A stretch of 64,000 bases of DNA, from assembly GCF_002019705.1 (NCBI RefSeq), contig NZ_KV917377.1:4155938-4219937 (forward strand), written 5' to 3'. The position numbers and the translations under genes were made by a program. Positions 9,389 to 18,729 of this stretch are shown piece after piece. This DNA is from Shouchella patagoniensis (GTDB taxonomy: Bacteria > Bacillota > Bacilli > Bacillales > Bacillaceae_D). A model generated the notes under the pieces. That model did not search any database, was not told the DNA's origin, and saw only the letters and a list, made by a program, of their open reading frames with translations. Position 1 is the first letter of the stretch. Every line of letters begins with the position of its first letter.

Positions 9389-10075
9389 ATGAATGTGTTG
9401 ATTGCGGAAGACGATTACAGGGTGGCGATGATTCATTCAGAATACATAAATTCGAGTGACGGCTGTCGTCAGGTTGGGCATGTGTTAAACGGACAGGACT
9501 TATTCAAACGACTTGAAGAAAACCCAACCGCGGATCTTCTGCTTCTCGATTTATACTTTCCTGATATCGAGAGGCAGGAACTTTTGCAGAAGGTGCGGAC
9601 AAACTATCCTACTTTAGACATCATCATTGTGTCTGCGTCTGATGATATCGAAATCCTCCAGCAAGCGAAACGATTTGGTGTGTTTGCCTTTTTACAGAAA
9701 CCGGTAGACGCATCATTGTTTAAACAAACGCTTGAAGATTACGCAAACGAACAAACCTTTTTCAAGCGGTCAAACGCAACCTTTTCAAAAGAAGATGCAG
9801 AACGGGTCCTTGGCGGAAAGCCTAAAACAACTTCACGATCACCGTCGGCAACGATTCTGCCTACGGGAATTGATGCGATTACACTTGAGCGGGTGTATAA
9901 GGCGCTTAAACAAGCACAAGAGGGCTTAACGATTGAAGGCACGTGTGAGGAGATTGGCATTTCAAGGACAACCGCAAGGCGTTATCTTGAGCATCTTGTA
10001 CGAGAAGCAGACATTTATACTCAATTAAGCTACGGTGAAATTGGCAGACCTGAACGTCGCTATCGATTGAAATAA
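9389..10075 (+). CDS. CitB/DcuR/DctR-type response regulator
   Basis: About 228 residues. The receiver domain starts MNVLIAEDDYRVAMIH, has the phospho-acceptor in LLLLDLYFPD and the conserved Lys in FAFLQKPVD. The C-terminal helix-turn-helix contains GISRTTARRYLEHLV. ATG 9389 sits after AAAGGA, 4 bases past the kinase stop, so the two are translated together. It probably activates the tctCBA genes just downstream in response to external carboxylates. Confidence 0.93.
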   Translation: MNVLIAEDDYRVAMIHSEYINSSDGCRQVGHVLNGQDLFKRLEENPTADLLLLDLYFPDIERQELLQKVRTNYPTLDIIIVSASDDIEILQQAKRFGVFAFLQKPVDASLFKQTLEDYANEQTFFKRSNATFSKEDAERVLGGKPKTTSRSPSATILPTGIDAITLERVYKALKQAQEGLTIEGTCEEIGISRTTARRYLEHLVREADIYTQLSYGEIGRPERRYRLK

Positions 10076-10079
10076 AGGA

Positions 10080-10110
10080 AGAGGCCGATTTGGGTTTCTT
10101 TTTTTTGTGT
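10080..10110 (+). terminator. Possible terminator after the two-component genes
   Basis: GGAAGAGGCC and GGGTTTCTT can form an imperfect stem followed by a run of eight T. The pairing contains mismatches. Confidence 0.4.
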
Positions 10111-10165
10111 GGCCATAAAGGCTAAAAAGCATGAAAGGGTTAAAAAGAATATTAGAGATGTTTTA

Positions 10166-10226
10166 TTGTTTCGACAATACTAGGCGTGCTATAGTGCTTG
10201 AAACAAGTTTATGAAAGCGTTTGCTT
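10166..10226 (+). promoter_or_regulatory. tct promoter with a CcpA cre-like site
   Basis: TTGTTT (10166-10171), an 18-base spacer and TATAGT (10190-10195) form a weak promoter, as expected if an activator is needed. Downstream of it ATGAAAGCGTTTGCTT (10211-10226) matches the cre consensus WTGNAANCGNWWNCAW except near the end. A cre just after the start site normally blocks transcription, so the transporter is probably under carbon catabolite repression as well as two-component control. Confidence 0.6.
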
Positions 10227-10246
10227 TAATTGGAGGGTGTTTACGA

Positions 10247-11215
10247 ATGAAAAAAAGCATGTTCATTCTTAGCTTGGCGTTTCTTGCTGGATGTAGTGCC
10301 AGCGTACAATCAACCGCTTCTTTTCCCGATCGGACAATAGAGATTATCGCCCCAGCTACTCCAGGTGGAGGGTGGGATATGACTGCTCGATCGATTCAGC
10401 GTGCCCTCGTCGAAGACGGGAAACTGGATGAAAACGTAACCGTTTTAAACAAGCCTGGCGGTGGCGGAGAAGTAGGTTGGCAATACTTGAACCAGCAAAA
10501 TAGCCATTTTGCTGCTGTAAATTCAAGTTTGCTTTTAACAAGCAACTTGCTTGGGCAAAGTGATTTATCGTATGAAGACTTCACCCCGCTTGCCATGCTC
10601 TCAACCGAGTGGCTCGCTGTCGCTTCCGGCGCAGATTCCCCATTTGAAGATGGTAAAGAAGTGATGATGCAACTTAAGGAAGATCCTAAATCGTTAACGA
10701 TTGGCGTGAGCCCTTCCCTCGGTTCTGGTAATCACCTCGCTTTTGTGCAAGCAGCGGTTGCGTACGGTGTTGATCCGACAGAACTGCAATTTCTTGTCTA
10801 TAGTAGCGGCGGGGACATTATGAATGCGCTCCTAGGCGGTCATATTGATATAGCTACAAATTCAGTGTCTGGTTTTGCTGAGCAATACGAAATCGGAGAA
10901 GTTACGATTTTGGCGATTACTTCGGAAGAACGGCTCGAGGCGTTTCCTGAAGTGCCTACTTGGACTGAGCTTGGTGCAGAAATGGTTTTTCCTCATTGGC
11001 GCGGCATTATGGGACCAGAGGGGATGACCCAAGAAGAGATTGACGTGTGGAACGAGTGGCTGTCTTCGATGGTGGAAACAGACGAATGGAACACGATTTT
11101 GAAAAATAATGATTTGGATGCTTTTTATATGGACAGTAGCGAAACAACTGCATTTATGGAAGAACAAGCTACGTTTTTTGAAGAGATTATTGTTGATTCA
11201 GGCCTTGCGCCTTAA
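10247..11215 (+). CDS. tctC: Tripartite tricarboxylate transporter substrate-binding protein TctC
   Basis: A lipoprotein of about 322 residues. The signal peptide MKKSMFILSLAFLAGC has the lipobox LAGC, followed by a Bug/TctC fold with PATPGGGWDMTAR and NKPGGGGEVGW. ATG 10247 follows GGAGGG; an ATG 12 codons earlier lacks an RBS and overlaps the cre-like site. It delivers a tricarboxylate, probably citrate, to TctA/TctB at the membrane. Confidence 0.92.
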   Translation: MKKSMFILSLAFLAGCSASVQSTASFPDRTIEIIAPATPGGGWDMTARSIQRALVEDGKLDENVTVLNKPGGGGEVGWQYLNQQNSHFAAVNSSLLLTSNLLGQSDLSYEDFTPLAMLSTEWLAVASGADSPFEDGKEVMMQLKEDPKSLTIGVSPSLGSGNHLAFVQAAVAYGVDPTELQFLVYSSGGDIMNALLGGHIDIATNSVSGFAEQYEIGEVTILAITSEERLEAFPEVPTWTELGAEMVFPHWRGIMGPEGMTQEEIDVWNEWLSSMVETDEWNTILKNNDLDAFYMDSSETTAFMEEQATFFEEIIVDSGLAP

Positions 11216-11231
11216 TGGAGGAGATGGAAGT

Positions 11232-11696
11232 ATGCATGCCGTTCGGTTATCAATGCCGTTGTTTTTTATTGTGCTAAGCGTCGCATATGGCATTCTCATT
11301 TTACAGCTGCCACAAGCCACGCTTGGTGATGCAATGGCACCACTTTATTTTCCAGCTGCCATTTGTGTCGGGTTGTTGCTGTTTTCGATTATTGATTTGG
11401 TTCAAGTAATGAAGAAAAAGGAAAAAGCAGCGCCTGAAGATTTACTGTTGCTCGTTCGTAGATCGACCCTTACGACCATTGGTGTCATCGTGGTTCTGTG
11501 CATCATTTATACGCTATTGTTTGAATACGCCGGGTTTTTGTTATCTACAGTTACGTTTTTAGCCGCATTGCTTTTTTACTTAAATGGCAAAACAAAATGG
11601 CGAGTAAATATTCTTGTAACAGGCATCGTTTCTTTAAGCACCTGGTATATCTTTAGCCAATTGCTTGAAATTAGTTTGCCGGCGTTTGGAGGGTAA
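11232..11696 (+). CDS. tctB: Tripartite tricarboxylate transporter small membrane subunit TctB
   Basis: About 154 residues with four predicted membrane helices, in the TctB position and size. ATG 11232 follows GGAGGAGA; a longer frame reaching back into tctC was not used. It partners TctA as the small subunit of the sodium- or proton-driven carboxylate importer. Confidence 0.88.
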   Translation: MHAVRLSMPLFFIVLSVAYGILILQLPQATLGDAMAPLYFPAAICVGLLLFSIIDLVQVMKKKEKAAPEDLLLLVRRSTLTTIGVIVVLCIIYTLLFEYAGFLLSTVTFLAALLFYLNGKTKWRVNILVTGIVSLSTWYIFSQLLEISLPAFGG

Positions 11697-11700
11697 AAAA

Positions 11701-13209
11701 ATGGAGTGGTCCATTGTGATAGACGGGTTTTTTACCGCACTTGAACCAATGAATGTGGTGTGGTTAATTTTTGGTGCCTTGCTTGGTACGATTGTTGGGA
11801 TTTTACCTGGACTTGGTCCCGCAACTGGAGTAGCGGTTTTAATTCCGCTTACGTTTGGCATGAATCCCGTTAGTGCACTAATCCTTATGTCAGCGATCTA
11901 TTATGGAGCTCTTTTTGGTGGGTCAAGAAGTTCAATCTTAATTAACACGCCAGGAGATGGCTCGTCGATTGCAGCCACATTTGATGGCTATCCGATGACG
12001 TTAAAAGGGCAAGCCGGACAAGCGATGTCAATCGCAGCGATGGCATCTTTATTTGGGGGAATCATGGCGATCTTTGGGTTTATCTTTCTTGCCATTCCTC
12101 TTGCACAATTTGCGTTGAATTTTGGACCGGCCGAGTATTTCATGCTTTTCTTATTTACGTTATCGGCAGTGGTGGCCCTCTCAACAGGGAAAATGATTAA
12201 AGGATTTGTTGCGATGTTTGTTGGGCTTGCGATCAGCACAGTAGGTATCGACTTGCAATCTGGTGTGCATCGCTTCACATTTGGTGTGCCTCATTTTACA
12301 GATGGTATTAATTTTATCGTGATCATTATTGGGATTTATGCATTAGGAGAAGTCTTATACAATATGTTTCCGAAGAAAACCGATCAGCAGCCAAAAAACC
12401 AAACGATCGGCAGTAAATGGTTTACGAAAGAACAATGGAAACGGTCGCTTGGTCCTATTTTCCGCAGCGGTCCACTTGGCTTCTTCCTTGGTGTATTGCC
12501 TGGTTCTGGAGGGACGATCTCGTCCTTACTTGCGTACAGCACAGAAAAACAATTATCTAAGCGAAAAGACGAGTTCGGCAAAGGTGCAGTCGAAGGCCTC
12601 GTTGCCCCGGAATCTGCCAATAGTTCAGCGGCAGTCGGTTCACTAATTCCGATGCTGACGATGGGCATCCCAGGTTCTGGAACAACTGCGGTTATGCTCG
12701 GGGCTCTAGTTATGATTGGTATCACGCCAGGACCGCTTTTGTTTGAAAACAGTCCAGATCTTGTCTGGACACTAATTAATAGTATGTTTATCGGAAACTT
12801 GATTCTCGTTATCATCAACATTTTAATGGTTGGCCTCTTAATTAAAGTATTGCGCACGCCTGCTAATGTTCTCTATCCAATCGTGCTTGTGCTATCTTTT
12901 ATTGGCGCTTATACGCTTGGCTATAGCACAATTGATTTTTATTTGCTTATTGCAGCGGGGTTGCTAGGCTTGCTCATGCGGGTGCTAGACTATCCAGTCG
13001 CACCGTTAATTTTGGCGTTAATTATCGGCGGTGAAATGGAACAAAACATACGGCGGGCATCAATTATTTACGAAAGCCCGCAAGCGATTTTCTTTGCATC
13101 GCCAATTGCGACGACATTGTTTGGTTTAACACTACTCTCTCTTTGTTATCCATTGTTTGTAAAACTGTTCAAACGAAAAACAAGGAAAGGAACAGGCGCA
13201 TCGATGTGA
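11701..13209 (+). CDS. tctA: Tripartite tricarboxylate transporter large permease TctA
   Basis: About 502 residues with roughly 10-12 membrane helices. It shows the TctA repeats GILPGLGPATGVAVLIPLTF and LGVLPGSGGTISSLLAY, plus ANSSAAVGSLIPMLTMGIPG. ATG 11701 follows GGAGGG with 4 bases between tctB and tctA. It is the transporting subunit of the system and is followed by a clear terminator, so the tct operon ends here. Confidence 0.94.
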   Translation: MEWSIVIDGFFTALEPMNVVWLIFGALLGTIVGILPGLGPATGVAVLIPLTFGMNPVSALILMSAIYYGALFGGSRSSILINTPGDGSSIAATFDGYPMTLKGQAGQAMSIAAMASLFGGIMAIFGFIFLAIPLAQFALNFGPAEYFMLFLFTLSAVVALSTGKMIKGFVAMFVGLAISTVGIDLQSGVHRFTFGVPHFTDGINFIVIIIGIYALGEVLYNMFPKKTDQQPKNQTIGSKWFTKEQWKRSLGPIFRSGPLGFFLGVLPGSGGTISSLLAYSTEKQLSKRKDEFGKGAVEGLVAPESANSSAAVGSLIPMLTMGIPGSGTTAVMLGALVMIGITPGPLLFENSPDLVWTLINSMFIGNLILVIINILMVGLLIKVLRTPANVLYPIVLVLSFIGAYTLGYSTIDFYLLIAAGLLGLLMRVLDYPVAPLILALIIGGEMEQNIRRASIIYESPQAIFFASPIATTLFGLTLLSLCYPLFVKLFKRKTRKGTGASM

Positions 13210-13224
13210 ACGATACAGGGAAAC

Positions 13225-13253
13225 AAAAAGCGCTGCTCTGCAGCGTTTTTTGT
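13225..13253 (+). terminator. Terminator after tctA
   Basis: CGCTG (13231-13235) and CAGCG (13241-13245) with loop CTCTG, extended by A-rich and T-rich flanks and ending in a T6 run. Confidence 0.8.
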
Positions 13254-13374
13254 TTAGTGAGAGAAAAAAGGCTTGAGTAATAACTGGAGAAATGAGTTGC
13301 CAGCAAAAATACAGCTTCTTTGGAGAATAATACGCTTATCGATACGTAAACATTAGAGTCATTTTATTGTAAAG

Positions 13375-13472
13375 TACATGCGACTATTGACAGAATGTAT
13401 GAAGAATCATACGATATTGTTAACTTAATTTATATTTAGGTTGACAATAGAGGTCAATAGTAGCCGCATGTA
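13375..13472. repeat. Long imperfect inverted repeat framing the bioB promoter
   Basis: TACATGCGACTATTGAC (13375-13391) and its near inverse GTCAATAGTAGCCGCATGTA (13453-13472) flank about 60 bases that hold the bioB promoter and BirA box. The left arm contains the -35 hexamer. The function is unknown. Confidence 0.65.
13387..13448 (+). promoter_or_regulatory. bioB promoter and BirA operator
   Basis: TTGACA (13387-13392), 17 bases and TACGAT (13410-13415) form the promoter. Immediately downstream, ATTGTTAAC (13416-13424), exactly 15 bases, and GTTGACAAT (13440-13448) match the bacillar BirA operator TTGTTAAC-N15-GTTWACAA. Biotinyl-AMP-bound BirA would repress bioB when biotin is plentiful. 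A leader of about 200 bases without a recognised structure follows before bioB. Confidence 0.88.
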
Positions 13473-13647
13473 ATGAATGAAAGCAATCGTTATAGCGTTT
13501 AGAACGGATCTAATGATAGATTTATTTTTTATAATTATATGAAGAGTATTGGAAGGTGCGTACAACGCATAGAGTTGCAGATAGAACAACGTTCAAAAAG
13601 TGGTCCGCTGCTATATTGACACACATATCAATCAATGGGGGTAGGGA

Positions 13648-14676
13648 ATGAACCAGTGGATGGAACTAGCATACCGAGTATTAGATGGAGAAGAGGTAAC
13701 CAACCAAGAGGCTTTGTCGATTTTAAAGTGTCCAGATGATGATGTTTTATTACTTATGCATGCAACTTTTCAAATTAGAAAGTTTTATTACGGAAAAAAA
13801 GTAAAACTTAATATGATTATGAATGCAAAATCTGGTTTGTGCCCAGAGAATTGCGGCTATTGTTCTCAATCAGCCATTTCAAAAGCAGCGATTGACTCCT
13901 ACAGATTTGTTACTAAGGATACGATTCTTGCAGGAGCAAAGCGAGCGCATGAATTAAATATAGGAACTTACTGTATTGTTGCTAGTGGAAGAGGTCCATC
14001 CAACAGAGAAGTGGATCAAGTCGTTGACGCAGTAACAGAGATTAAGCACAGATATGGATTAAAAATATGTGCATGTCTTGGACTTTTAAAGCCCGGGCAA
14101 GCAGAACGGCTAAAAGAAGCCGGGGTAAATCGTTATAATCATAATATTAATACTTCAAAAAATAACCATCCAAACATAACGACTTCACATACATACGCTG
14201 ATCGAGTTAATACGGTGGAAGTTGCGAAAAAAACCGGAATGTCTCCATGTTCAGGTGTTATTGTAGGGATGAAAGAAACCATGCAAGATGTGGTTGATAT
14301 GGCAAACAGTTTAAGGATACTTGATGCAGATTCAATACCAGTAAATTTTTTACATGCTATTGATGGCACACCATTAGAAAACGTAAAAGAATTAAATCCG
14401 CTTTACTGCTTAAAAATCCTAGCTTTATTTCGTTTCATCAATCCAACAAAAGAAATCCGAATTTCAGGTGGACGCGAGGTGAATCTTCGTTCATTACAGC
14501 CACTCGGCTTATATGCTGCTAATTCAATCTTTGTCGGGGACTATTTAACAACGTCAGGTCAAAAAGAAACAGAGGATCACAAAATGTTGCTTGACTTAGG
14601 GTTTGAAGTTGAGTCGGTGGAAGAAATGAAGGCTAGTTTGGTCCATGATGAAAACAAGTTGAAGTATAACTCATGA
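13648..14676 (+). CDS. bioB: Biotin synthase BioB
   Basis: A 342-residue radical SAM enzyme that inserts sulfur into dethiobiotin. The radical SAM cluster motif CPENCGYC is followed by SQSAISKA, and the second cluster region includes the conserved Arg in EIRISGGREVNLR. GGGGGTAGGG precedes ATG 13648. It stands alone here, without bioA, D, F or W, behind its own BirA operator, so the other pathway steps or imported dethiobiotin must come from elsewhere. Confidence 0.96.
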   Translation: MNQWMELAYRVLDGEEVTNQEALSILKCPDDDVLLLMHATFQIRKFYYGKKVKLNMIMNAKSGLCPENCGYCSQSAISKAAIDSYRFVTKDTILAGAKRAHELNIGTYCIVASGRGPSNREVDQVVDAVTEIKHRYGLKICACLGLLKPGQAERLKEAGVNRYNHNINTSKNNHPNITTSHTYADRVNTVEVAKKTGMSPCSGVIVGMKETMQDVVDMANSLRILDADSIPVNFLHAIDGTPLENVKELNPLYCLKILALFRFINPTKEIRISGGREVNLRSLQPLGLYAANSIFVGDYLTTSGQKETEDHKMLLDLGFEVESVEEMKASLVHDENKLKYNS

Positions 14677-14794
14677 CACTTAAACTGTACACGTCCGTTT
14701 TCATCCACGGTGTTTTTAAGAAATCTTATTTTTTTATGATAAATTGTGCTTTGTTACTTACTATATAGGAGAAATATCCAGTAGGGGACAAGGG

Positions 14795-14833
14795 GAGGAC
14801 GATCCGGTATACACCGGATCGTGCCTCTTTTAT
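14795..14833 (+). terminator. Terminator after bioB
   Basis: CGATCCGGT and ACCGGATCG form a strong stem around a 4-base loop, extended outward by GAGG/CCTC and followed by TTTTAT. Confidence 0.85.
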
Positions 14834-14871
14834 ATGAACCTTTTTTGTAAGGCACGATACTATGGGAGCTC

Positions 14872-16020
14872 CTAGTGGGCTTTTTTTCGATAAACTAGTC
14901 CAAGAATCATCGCTGGTACGGTACAAACAATCATTCCGAGAAAAGCATACGCTGGTTTGATATCAAACAGAAAGCCACCATATAACGTAAAAATCGCCGT
15001 GCTCCAACTTAGGGCGACCGCAGAATAGAGCCCTTGTACTTTTGGAATCTCGTTTTGCGGGATGTTTTGAATTAAGTATTTCATAAAAGCATAATGAGCC
15101 ATCGCAAATGAAAAGGCGTGCAACGTTTGGGCAATGGAAAACATAATTATATTTGGAAAGGCAAAAACGAGTAGCCAGCGAATCGTTGCGCCAAGTCCTG
15201 CCAGTGCGAGTAAAGAACCGATTGAGAAGCGTCGAAAGGTTCGATCTGCTAAGGTAAAAAAAACAATTTCCGCAAGTACGGCAATATTTAAGATGACGCC
15301 AATCACATAATAGGGTGTTTCAATCGTTTTGAGATAAAGGTATCCATAATTGTAATAAGATGCGTGTCCTGCTTGGAGCAAAATAACAATGAGTAAAACG
15401 AGCCAAAAATGTTTTCGCTGAAACAATTTCGATAAACCAACCGCTTTTGTTTGTTGCACCTGTGGTTTTGCCGATAAAATAGCCGGTGCAGGTCTGAAGC
15501 CTAAGTAGACGAGGACGGCTACGCCGAGTATGAGCGCCAGTAATATGATGTGATCACCAAAGAGCGCAATGAAAACGGATAAAACGACTCCGGCAAAGAC
15601 AAATCCAATGGAGCCCCATTGACGGCTCTTTCCGTAATGCAGTAATTGTTTATGTTGGACGAGCATACCTGCAGCACTTTCTAAAATAGGCATTAAGGCT
15701 GGATAAAGCAAGTGAAAGAAAATCGTGACGATCAGCAAGCTTGTAAAAGATTGAGAGGGGATATAGAGAAGCAGGGCAATGAATGTCCCGATACTCGCTC
15801 CATTTATTAGCATTTTGCTGCTAACCTTGCCTGATAAATAAGGGAAGGCGAATAAAGTAGAAAGTCCTCTTGCAACTAAACCTAGGCTCATAATGAGACT
15901 TGCTTCTGTTACCGTAAGCCCCTTTGCATAAACCATCCATCCTGTCCAATAAGGCAGAAAGATTCCCCACGTTAAAAAGAAGCTAAAATAGCGAGTACTC
16001 ATCCAGCGATGTGTGTTCAT
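14872..16020 (-). CDS. MFS transporter (MFS_1-like, nucleoside/HcaT-type)
   Basis: About 382 residues with 12 predicted membrane helices. It starts MNTHRWMSTRYFSFFLTWGIFLPYW, as in LacY/NupG-like and YwbF-type transporters. ATG 16020 has GGAGG at 16027-16031; a longer frame to 16062 has no RBS. It is divergent from a Crp/Fnr-family regulator, which may control it. The substrate is not evident. Confidence 0.85.
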   Translation of the reverse strand: MNTHRWMSTRYFSFFLTWGIFLPYWTGWMVYAKGLTVTEASLIMSLGLVARGLSTLFAFPYLSGKVSSKMLINGASIGTFIALLLYIPSQSFTSLLIVTIFFHLLYPALMPILESAAGMLVQHKQLLHYGKSRQWGSIGFVFAGVVLSVFIALFGDHIILLALILGVAVLVYLGFRPAPAILSAKPQVQQTKAVGLSKLFQRKHFWLVLLIVILLQAGHASYYNYGYLYLKTIETPYYVIGVILNIAVLAEIVFFTLADRTFRRFSIGSLLALAGLGATIRWLLVFAFPNIIMFSIAQTLHAFSFAMAHYAFMKYLIQNIPQNEIPKVQGLYSAVALSWSTAIFTLYGGFLFDIKPAYAFLGMIVCTVPAMILGLVYRKKAH

Positions 16021-16117
16021 TGTGTTTCCTCCAATTGTGTCCTCTGTTCGTATGATTCGCATGATATCATGGAAAGAATAAGGATACTATGAGATATCGC
16101 ATATATTGAGGTGAAAG

Positions 16118-16789
16118 ATGTACGCTTATACAGGTGAGAAGAAGCAGTTCTATATGAATATGCATTCGATTGCTCATCCATTTTCGTTTCCTGTGGAAAC
16201 GTTTATGGAAGTGTTCGAATATCAACGCAATGAATGGATCATTAATGAAGGAAAGAAACCAAGTCACCTTTTTTATGTGGTGGAAGGTAAGGCAAAAATC
16301 TATACAACACATCAAAATGGCAAGGTATCTTTAATCAATTTTATTAAGCCAAAAGATTTCATTGGGGAAATGGAACTCATTGATGAAGGTTATTATTCTA
16401 AAGGCATTCAAGCTGCAACCAAGATCGTTTGTTTTGCGATCCCCTTTCAGCAATGTCGCACACAATTATTAGGGGATGCTCTATTTCTCCGTGAATTAAC
16501 AAAATTTCTAAGTGTAAAAGCAACGTTTATGGCTAAAAAATATGCGCAAAGTCTCGCTTTTCCACTTGAAAACCGACTTGCCTATTTTATCTTGGAACTT
16601 TCTGATGAAGGAATCTATCAGGAAAAGCATGTAACAGTGTGTGATTATTTAGGCGTATCATACCGCCACCTTCTTCATGTTCTTAATCAATTTTGTCAAA
16701 AGGGTTATTTGAAAAAGAAGGGTCGAGATTATGTGGTGAGCGACAAGCAGTCTCTCGAACAACTTGCTATGGTATTAATAAATAAATAA
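16118..16789 (+). CDS. Crp/Fnr family transcriptional regulator (YeiL-like)
   Basis: A 223-residue regulator. The N-terminal cyclic-nucleotide-binding-like beta barrel (LFYVVEGKAKIYTTHQNGK, GEMELID) is followed by a long dimer helix and a winged helix (VCDYLGVSYRHLLHVLNQF). GAGGTGAAAG precedes the ATG. There is no clear FNR-type Cys cluster at the N-terminus. The nearest target by position is the divergent MFS gene. Confidence 0.87.
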   Translation: MYAYTGEKKQFYMNMHSIAHPFSFPVETFMEVFEYQRNEWIINEGKKPSHLFYVVEGKAKIYTTHQNGKVSLINFIKPKDFIGEMELIDEGYYSKGIQAATKIVCFAIPFQQCRTQLLGDALFLRELTKFLSVKATFMAKKYAQSLAFPLENRLAYFILELSDEGIYQEKHVTVCDYLGVSYRHLLHVLNQFCQKGYLKKKGRDYVVSDKQSLEQLAMVLINK

Positions 16790-16800
16790 ATAAATAGGCG

Positions 16801-16842
16801 CAGATGCCCCCATTCTTACGTACAAATGGGAAGAGGCATCTG
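16801..16842 (+). terminator. Inverted repeat after the Crp/Fnr gene
   Basis: CAGATGCC (16801-16808) and GGCATCTG (16835-16842) with inner CCAT/ATGG pairing form a stable hairpin. It lacks a U-tract, so termination is only likely. Confidence 0.5.
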
Positions 16843-16982
16843 TGTAAATCATTCAGAATCGCAAGTGATATTTAAAATGTCTTGCAATAGTGCTACAATA
16901 TAAAAAGGAATAAATCCACAATGGTGTGGCATGCTATGTGTTCACATTGTTTGCGAATATTAACATATAAGGACGGATAAGG

Positions 16983-18518
16983 ATGACTGACAAACAAAGT
17001 ACAACAGACGTTTTATTAATCGGTGCTGGAGTCATGAGTTCGACTTTAGGTGTACTTCTGAAAGAATTAGCACCAGATTGGAAGATCCAAGTATTCGAAA
17101 AGCTTGCAAATGCAGGGGAAGAAAGCTCGAATGAATGGAACAATGCGGGTACAGGACATGCGGCACTGTGTGAGCTTAATTACACGAATGTAAAGCCGGA
17201 TGGAACGGTCGACATTAGCAAAGCGATTAAGATTAATGAACAGTTTCAAACATCGATGCAATTCTGGTCTTACCTTGTTACCCGTAACTTAATTCAACAA
17301 CCGCAGGAATTTATTAGAGCATTGCCGCATATGAGCGTTGTCCAAGGCGAAAGTAATGTAGAATTTTTGAAAAAACGTTTTAAAGCGCTTTCTTCTAATC
17401 CGCTATTTAAAGGGATGGAATTTGCAGACGACCCAGAAAAATTAATGGAATGGATTCCACTTATGATGAAAGACCGCTCATCAGACGAACCGATAGCGGC
17501 AACAAAAATAGACACAGGAACAGATGTAAATTTTGGTGCACTAACACATAAAATGTTTGACCATTTAGAAGAAGAAAACGTCGAGATTCATTACAACCAT
17601 AGTGTAACCGATATTACACGCGGAAGCAACGGACGTTGGGACGTCAAAATACGTAATCTTGAAAGCGGTACAATTGAAACGCATACTGCAAAATTTGTCT
17701 TTATTGGTGGTGGCGGAGGTAGTCTGCATTTATTACAGAAATCTGGGATTCCTGAAAGCAAACATATTGGTGGTTTCCCGGTAAGTGGAATCTTTATGAC
17801 ATGTAATAACCCAGCGATTGTGGAGCAACATCATGCGAAAGTTTACGGAAAAGCAAAAGTGGGCGCCCCACCGATGTCTGTGCCCCATTTAGATACAAGA
17901 TTCATCGATAATGAAAAGAAATTGCTGTTTGGACCGTTTGCTGGCTTTTCACCAAAATTTTTAAAGTACGGTTCTGTACTTGATTTATTTACATCTGTGA
18001 AAGCCAATAACCTCTTTACGATGCTCGCTGCCGGAGCAAAAAATATGGGGTTAACGAAATACTTAATTCAACAAGTACTGTTATCAAAAGAACAACGGAT
18101 GAACGAGTTACGCGAGTTTATCCCAAACGCTAAAAGCGAAGATTGGGACTTAGTTGTCGCTGGTCAGCGTGTTCAAGTCATTCGTGATACAGAAGCAGGT
18201 GGAAAAGGAACACTTCAATTTGGCACAGAAGTGATTAGTGCAAGAGACGGCTCCCTTGCCGCACTGCTTGGGGCTTCCCCAGGGGCTTCAACGGCTGTCC
18301 ATGTCATGCTTGAAGTACTAGAAAGATGTTTTCCAAAACAGATGCCAGAGTGGGAAGCAAAAATCAAGGAAATGGTGCCTTCTTTTAGAATGTCACTAGC
18401 AGAGAAGCCGTTGCTTCTAAATGAGGTTCATGCATCAACAGCGAAAGCGTTGGAATTACATGTAGATGATAACCAGACAAAAGTGAAAACGGAATCGGAT
18501 TTTTTAAAGCAAGCGTAA
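16983..18518 (+). CDS. mqo: Malate:quinone oxidoreductase Mqo
   Basis: A 511-residue membrane-associated flavoprotein that oxidises malate to oxaloacetate and reduces quinone. The N-terminal FAD motif [12 protein letters not shown] is followed by [17 protein letters not shown], and [18 protein letters not shown] is in the middle. An AAGG stretch precedes the ATG. It is monocistronic with a strong terminator. The length is typical of the family. Confidence 0.97.
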   Translation: MTDKQSTTDVLLIGAGVMSSTLGVLLKELAPDWKIQVFEKLANAGEESSNEWNNAGTGHAALCELNYTNVKPDGTVDISKAIKINEQFQTSMQFWSYLVTRNLIQQPQEFIRALPHMSVVQGESNVEFLKKRFKALSSNPLFKGMEFADDPEKLMEWIPLMMKDRSSDEPIAATKIDTGTDVNFGALTHKMFDHLEEENVEIHYNHSVTDITRGSNGRWDVKIRNLESGTIETHTAKFVFIGGGGGSLHLLQKSGIPESKHIGGFPVSGIFMTCNNPAIVEQHHAKVYGKAKVGAPPMSVPHLDTRFIDNEKKLLFGPFAGFSPKFLKYGSVLDLFTSVKANNLFTMLAAGAKNMGLTKYLIQQVLLSKEQRMNELREFIPNAKSEDWDLVVAGQRVQVIRDTEAGGKGTLQFGTEVISARDGSLAALLGASPGASTAVHVMLEVLERCFPKQMPEWEAKIKEMVPSFRMSLAEKPLLLNEVHASTAKALELHVDDNQTKVKTESDFLKQA

Positions 18519-18546
18519 GAAGTTGAAAATAGAAGTGTTAAAGGAA

Positions 18547-18582
18547 GGCTGCTCTTAGCATGTTAAGAGCAGTCTTTTTTTG
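18547..18582 (+). terminator. Terminator after mqo
   Basis: GCTGCTCTTA and TAAGAGCAGT form a long stem around GCATGT, followed by TTTTTTT. Confidence 0.9.
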
Positions 18583-18680
18583 TAGCTAAAAAAACGCAAG
18601 GCATTGGGTTGGTTTAGGGTGAACTTGAAGGGTCAAAGCAAAGAACAAAATAAGAAGTAAGCATTTATAATTAACCATCA

Positions 18681-18723
18681 CGCAACCATATAGTTGACAA
18701 GCAACTATATGGTTGCGTATACT
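18681..18723 (+). promoter_or_regulatory. Operator palindrome and promoter of the ArsR gene
   Basis: CGCAACCATATAGTTG (18681-18696) and CAACTATATGGTTGCG (18702-18717) are perfect inverse copies separated by ACAAG. The -35 TTGACA (18694-18699) lies in the middle, and TATACT (18718-18723) abuts the right arm with an 18-base spacer. A dimeric ArsR repressor bound here would cover the whole promoter, giving autoregulation. The -10 ends 6 bases before the start codon. Confidence 0.82.
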
Positions 18724-18729
18724 CAATAG

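Noticed and set aside
12384-12857. 157-codon leftward frame inside tctA
   Set aside because: Shadow of a well-supported permease gene.
18681-18717. Terminator hairpin
   Set aside because: The palindrome has no U-tract, contains a -35 box and abuts a -10, so it is an operator.
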